Source: CAZUAQ01 sp964618455 (lineage in GTDB: Bacteria; Planctomycetota; Phycisphaerae; UBA1845; PWPN01). From it: DNA of 26,742 bases. The notes below the pieces were generated by a model, which saw only the letters and a list, made by a program, of their open reading frames with translations, searched no databases and was not told the origin of the DNA. Both the position numbers and the translations under genes were made by a program. The stretch spans positions 1 to 26,742 of the forward strand of contig CAZUAQ010000065.1 of the NCBI GenBank assembly GCA_964618455.1, in the 5' to 3' direction. Of the stretch, positions 23,528-26,742 are shown piece by piece; the first letter of the stretch is position 1; each line of letters starts with the position of its first letter.

Positions 23528-26206
23528 TCAGTTGGCACACTGGAAGTCCGCGGGCATTCCGGCACCGCTGACACATCCCTGGAAGAGCACCAGGTCGTTC
23601 TCGTCCACGTCCGTGTCCCCATCCATCCGCGCTGCCTGGCAATCAGGATCGTTCTGCGGAATCAGGGATCCGCTGAAACAGGACTGCAGAAAGGCGTAAT
23701 CGTCCAGGTCGACATCCATGTCTCGGTCGAAGTCGCCGGGAGGACGAAGCGTCAGCAACAGGGCGGGATCGGAGGTCACGCTTCCACAGCCGGCGCTCAG
23801 TACACACTGATACGACCCCTCGTCAGCCTCCTGCACTGACTGAACGGTCAGCGTCGCTGTGGTGGCACCCGAAATGTTTCCACCATTCGTCAGATCGATG
23901 CCTTCCTTCTGCCACTGGTACGAAAGCGTTCCCTCACCCGTACCCGCCACGTTGAAGATTGCGTCTTCACCGGCGTCCGGGTTCTGCGCTTCGGGCTGTA
24001 GTGTCACGACTGTCGCGTCGTTCAAGGTCAGTGCGGCGTCGATCGTCAGCGTGATTCCCAGATCGTCCGTCAGCCGGCAGGCGTAATTGGCAACGTCGGT
24101 GACATCGACGTTGTTCACGCTCAGCGCCGCGGTTGTTGCTCCCTGGATGTCGCCGCCATCGGTGAGGTCGCTGCCGTTCTTTGTCCACTGGTAAAGAATC
24201 GTTCCCGTTCCTGAAGCGGACACCGAGAATGAAGCGATCGAGCCCGGGCAGACCTGCTCGGGTTGGGGCTGAATGATGACTTCCGGGCCGTTGCCGAGGA
24301 CGAGGTCGCGTCGAACCACGTCACCGGCGATGACAGTGGCCTGTCCGATTGACGGGGTTTGGTAGTCGATATGCGTGGCGGAGAGATCGTAGAGCGTCCC
24401 GCCGGCCGTGGCCGGGATCAGCGTCTTGACGTAGTACCCGTTGCCGTCGGTCAGCACCGTGCCGAGTCCCACGACGTCCACGGCGGCGTTATCGACCGGC
24501 AGGCCACTGGTTGAATCCGTGACCTGTCCGAAGAGGGTGCCTTCGGTCGCCGTGGCCGTATCGCGCCAGGGCATCTCGGGCATCGGCGCCGGTTGCGTGA
24601 AGAGGTTACCGCCGATGTACGGATACCAGTCCGTCCAGGGCGTCCCGGTATCGCTGGTGACACCGTACGAATACGTACAGAACCCGTCCGCGCCGGCCGA
24701 GCGCGCGTACTGCATCTGGGTCAGGCTGTTGGCAAAGGAGTTCAGGTAAATGCCCGGCCCGATGAAGGTGTGCCGGTCATACTTCCAGATCACGCTGTTA
24801 TCGACCCAGTCGCGGTAGGTGCCCGAGTAACTGCCGTCCTCGTCGAAGTAGGCCATGGGAATCGTGGCATCGAGATATCCGTTGGCCGCCCAGTCCTCCC
24901 AATCGCAGAACAGCGCGTATGGATTGGTGGAATGGAAGTTTGTCGACGCGGGCGCCCAGGTGATCACCGCGGCTGTGTGACGCACAGGCTGCCGGGGATT
25001 ACTCGTGATCGTCGGGATCTCGGCCCGGACCCGGCGGATCAGTTCCGTGATGGAACGGCGGCGGAAATCGTTCCAGGGTCCGTAACCCGTGGAAGGCGTT
25101 CCAGAGAATCCCGAGATCCGTTTGAATCGTTCGAGGCTCGAGTTGGCGTAGCCGGTATCGGCGGGGTAGCCCGCGTCCGTCTGGGTGTAGCGGATGTAGT
25201 CCCAGTGAATGCCGTCCACGGCGTAGTCCGTGACGACCTCGCGCACGATGGACGTCAGGTATTCCTGAACATCCGGCGAGCCCGGGTCGAGCGTGTAGCT
25301 GCTGCCGACCGGGGCCACGTTGCCCATGGATCCGGAGGGGACCATTAACCAGTGAGGGCGGGCGGCCAAGTATGCATTACCGGGCGGCGGCCACGCCGTC
25401 GAGACGCGGAACGCCACGATCCAGGGATGTACCTCCAGCCCGTTCGCATGGGCCTGCTGCACCATGTACTCCAGGGGGTCGAAGTTCTGCGTCACCACGG
25501 ACGACTGAGGCACAATGTCGGATCGCCAGTAAGCTCCGTGGGAGGCGTACTGCGTATCGTGGTAGGCCAGGATCTCGGGCACGATGGCGTTGTAGTTGCC
25601 CTGCAGGGCAAGGGATATCATCGTGTCGACCTGCGATGTGTTCTGCATGCCTTCGTGAAACACGTCGACCCAGAAGCCGCGAAATTCCGGCTCCGGGGGA
25701 CCGAGCGTTTCAAACTTGACGGCGTCGGCAACGATGTTCTTGTTGACCTGAGCCTGGTCCGTGAGCGTCACCCGCCCAGACGTGCCGGCGGAGAAATCAT
25801 AAGAGCCCAATGAAACCCACTGTGACCCATTGATCTGCTGATTGATGAAGACATCATCGCTACCGCCGGCATGCTGCACCGTGTAATGTGCGTTGTTGGG
25901 ACGACCGCTGCCTGTGGAGCGATACCAGACGGAGACGGTGTAGGTGCCAGCCTCGGTAAGCGTCGGACGCCACTCGACTTCGCCGGTGACGCTGTTGCTG
26001 GTGCTCTTGTAGAGATAGTCACTGCCATACTGGCCGCTGGCATCGAAGGTGGACCAGGATCCATAGAGCACCGAGAACCCGGAATCCGTGTTGTCCACGA
26101 TGACCTGGGCGCCGGAGACCGCTGATGAACTGATGAAGGAAAACGCACCCGCGAGGAGTATGGCCCGGAGACGGAATGGACTCATGAACCGACGATCAAT
26201 AGGCAT
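23528..26206 (-). CDS. Secreted GHL10-family glycosidase-like protein (copy 1)
   Basis: This 892-aa exported protein starts at ATG 26206, with GGAG 8 bases upstream. ATG 26185 lacks a ribosome site, and the longer frame to 26275 would bury the signal peptide, which ends VSGA near residue 33. Domains in order: golvesin-like beta domain (about 34-167), GHL10 barrel (about 173-520; EFRGFWVDVF, DGIHWDYIRY at 331-340), carboxypeptidase-regulatory-like domain (about 560-637), two Ig-like domains (about 638-728 and 729-820; YQWTKNG, YACRL and YQWQKEG, YQCVL) and a dockerin-like tail (821-892). The catalytic part closely resembles the next gene. It is probably the first gene of a leftward operon. Confidence 0.86.
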   Translation of the reverse strand: MPIDRRFMSPFRLRAILLAGAFSFISSSAVSGAQVIVDNTDSGFSVLYGSWSTFDASGQYGSDYLYKSTSNSVTGEVEWRPTLTEAGTYTVSVWYRSTGSGRPNNAHYTVQHAGGSDDVFINQQINGSQWVSLGSYDFSAGTSGRVTLTDQAQVNKNIVADAVKFETLGPPEPEFRGFWVDVFHEGMQNTSQVDTMISLALQGNYNAIVPEILAYHDTQYASHGAYWRSDIVPQSSVVTQNFDPLEYMVQQAHANGLEVHPWIVAFRVSTAWPPPGNAYLAARPHWLMVPSGSMGNVAPVGSSYTLDPGSPDVQEYLTSIVREVVTDYAVDGIHWDYIRYTQTDAGYPADTGYANSSLERFKRISGFSGTPSTGYGPWNDFRRRSITELIRRVRAEIPTITSNPRQPVRHTAAVITWAPASTNFHSTNPYALFCDWEDWAANGYLDATIPMAYFDEDGSYSGTYRDWVDNSVIWKYDRHTFIGPGIYLNSFANSLTQMQYARSAGADGFCTYSYGVTSDTGTPWTDWYPYIGGNLFTQPAPMPEMPWRDTATATEGTLFGQVTDSTSGLPVDNAAVDVVGLGTVLTDGNGYYVKTLIPATAGGTLYDLSATHIDYQTPSIGQATVIAGDVVRRDLVLGNGPEVIIQPQPEQVCPGSIASFSVSASGTGTILYQWTKNGSDLTDGGDIQGATTAALSVNNVDVTDVANYACRLTDDLGITLTIDAALTLNDATVVTLQPEAQNPDAGEDAIFNVAGTGEGTLSYQWQKEGIDLTNGGNISGATTATLTVQSVQEADEGSYQCVLSAGCGSVTSDPALLLTLRPPGDFDRDMDVDLDDYAFLQSCFSGSLIPQNDPDCQAARMDGDTDVDENDLVLFQGCVSGAGMPADFQCAN

Positions 26207-26742
26207 GTCGCGAACTCCGCATGAATGACAGGTCGACCGACGAATGGAGTATGGCAGTGGACCTCTCCCCATCAATGCCGGCCTTTCGAGATACTAAGGC
26301 ATCAAGGGCAACCGGATATCGGTGTCCTCGGTATGATCAGGGCATTTCTCCGCAACTCAATAACAATTGTAGCAGAAAAGTCGGCCGACCATAGGAAAAG
26401 TCGACAGGAGCACGACCGGAATCAGGATTATTCGGAGGGTGCCCGTATGCCGCGAAACCCGATGCCGCCGTGTTGCCGGTGCTCCTCATCTCATTTCGGA
26501 CGGCTGCAGTCACTGAAGAATATCAGACATAAGAAGTCCCGCTCGCCACGAGGTGGTTATCCATGCCGGTCAAGCAGGTCAAACGTATCAGTGTCGATGC
26601 GTGCAGCCAAGCTCACGTCTGAAGGCTATTAGCTGAGCGATAATGGAGATTCGCGGAGCATTATGCCCTCCGCCGGTTCCGCGGATTCTTGTAATGGTTC
26701 AGCCTGAATTGGAGAGTCAGGCGACGCGCCTAATACACACTC
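26207..26742. other. Upstream region of the GHL10 operon, no clear gene
   Basis: The promoter of the leftward GHL10 genes should lie here. One small rightward frame from ATG 26447 to TAG 26632 (61 aa) has GGAGGG 7 bases upstream but an unconvincing, low-complexity Ser/Arg-rich product, so I do not call it. No tRNA, repeat array or terminator is apparent to the window end. Confidence 0.4.

Noticed and set aside
26447..26632. Rightward 61-aa frame with GGAGGG upstream
   Set aside because: The spacing is good, but the product is Ser/Arg-rich with no recognisable pattern and lies in the promoter region of a divergent gene.

Overview
The window looks like planctomycete chromosome (Planctomycetota; class not determinable here). 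The evidence is a tyrosine integrase of the type common in that phylum, secreted enzymes ending in Cys-containing dockerin-like EF-hand tails (GDFDxDGDVD...), and GC-rich codon use. No database search was possible. Family assignments rest on motifs read in the translations.

Left part, 1-10598: an integrated mobile element of about 10.5 kb. It sits in the 3' end of a tRNA-Val(CAC) gene whose 5' part lies outside the window. An 18-bp direct repeat (42-59 and 10581-10598) marks the ends. A leftward block carries a wHTH-like protein, a 53-aa ORF, a prim-pol/SF3 helicase, a 208-aa unknown, a 37-aa ORF, an AlpA/excisionase-like protein, an XRE repressor-like protein and the integrase. A rightward block (6844-9496), visibly less GC-rich, carries a 3-TM protein, a putative lipoprotein, a DUF6731-like soluble protein and a 4-TM protein. 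These are cargo and may be a defence module. No capsid, portal, terminase or relaxase gene is visible, so the element resembles a phage satellite (P4-like in logic) or a replicating integrative element.

The attachment core lies inside the integrase reading frame. In the integrated state the integrase ends with seven codons read from the antisense strand of the tRNA. The family-type C-terminal tail (LARLVNAWPSLP...) is stranded at the other end of the element, in the same frame. Excision would rejoin the two into a 496-aa integrase. Two near-identical 26-bp repeats, each a tandem 12-mer, flank the core on the circle and are read in different codon frames, which suggests integrase arm sites.

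Right part, 10599-26742: chromosome with a likely peptidoglycan-scavenging locus. A rightward group holds a NamZ-type exo-N-acetylmuramidase (DUF1343/GH171), a sodium:solute symporter and a tandem-GNAT protein. A convergent gene encodes a secreted beta-propeller protein. Then comes a large secreted amidase with a golvesin-like insert, FN3, GATase-like and dockerin-like domains. Facing it is a leftward group with two paralogous secreted GHL10 glycosidase-like proteins and a PLP enzyme of the D-cysteine desulfhydrase/ACC deaminase family. A plausible working order is that the amidase strips stem peptides, the GHL10 enzymes cut denuded glycan, NamZ releases MurNAc and the symporter imports the sugar. 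That pathway is inference from families and proximity.
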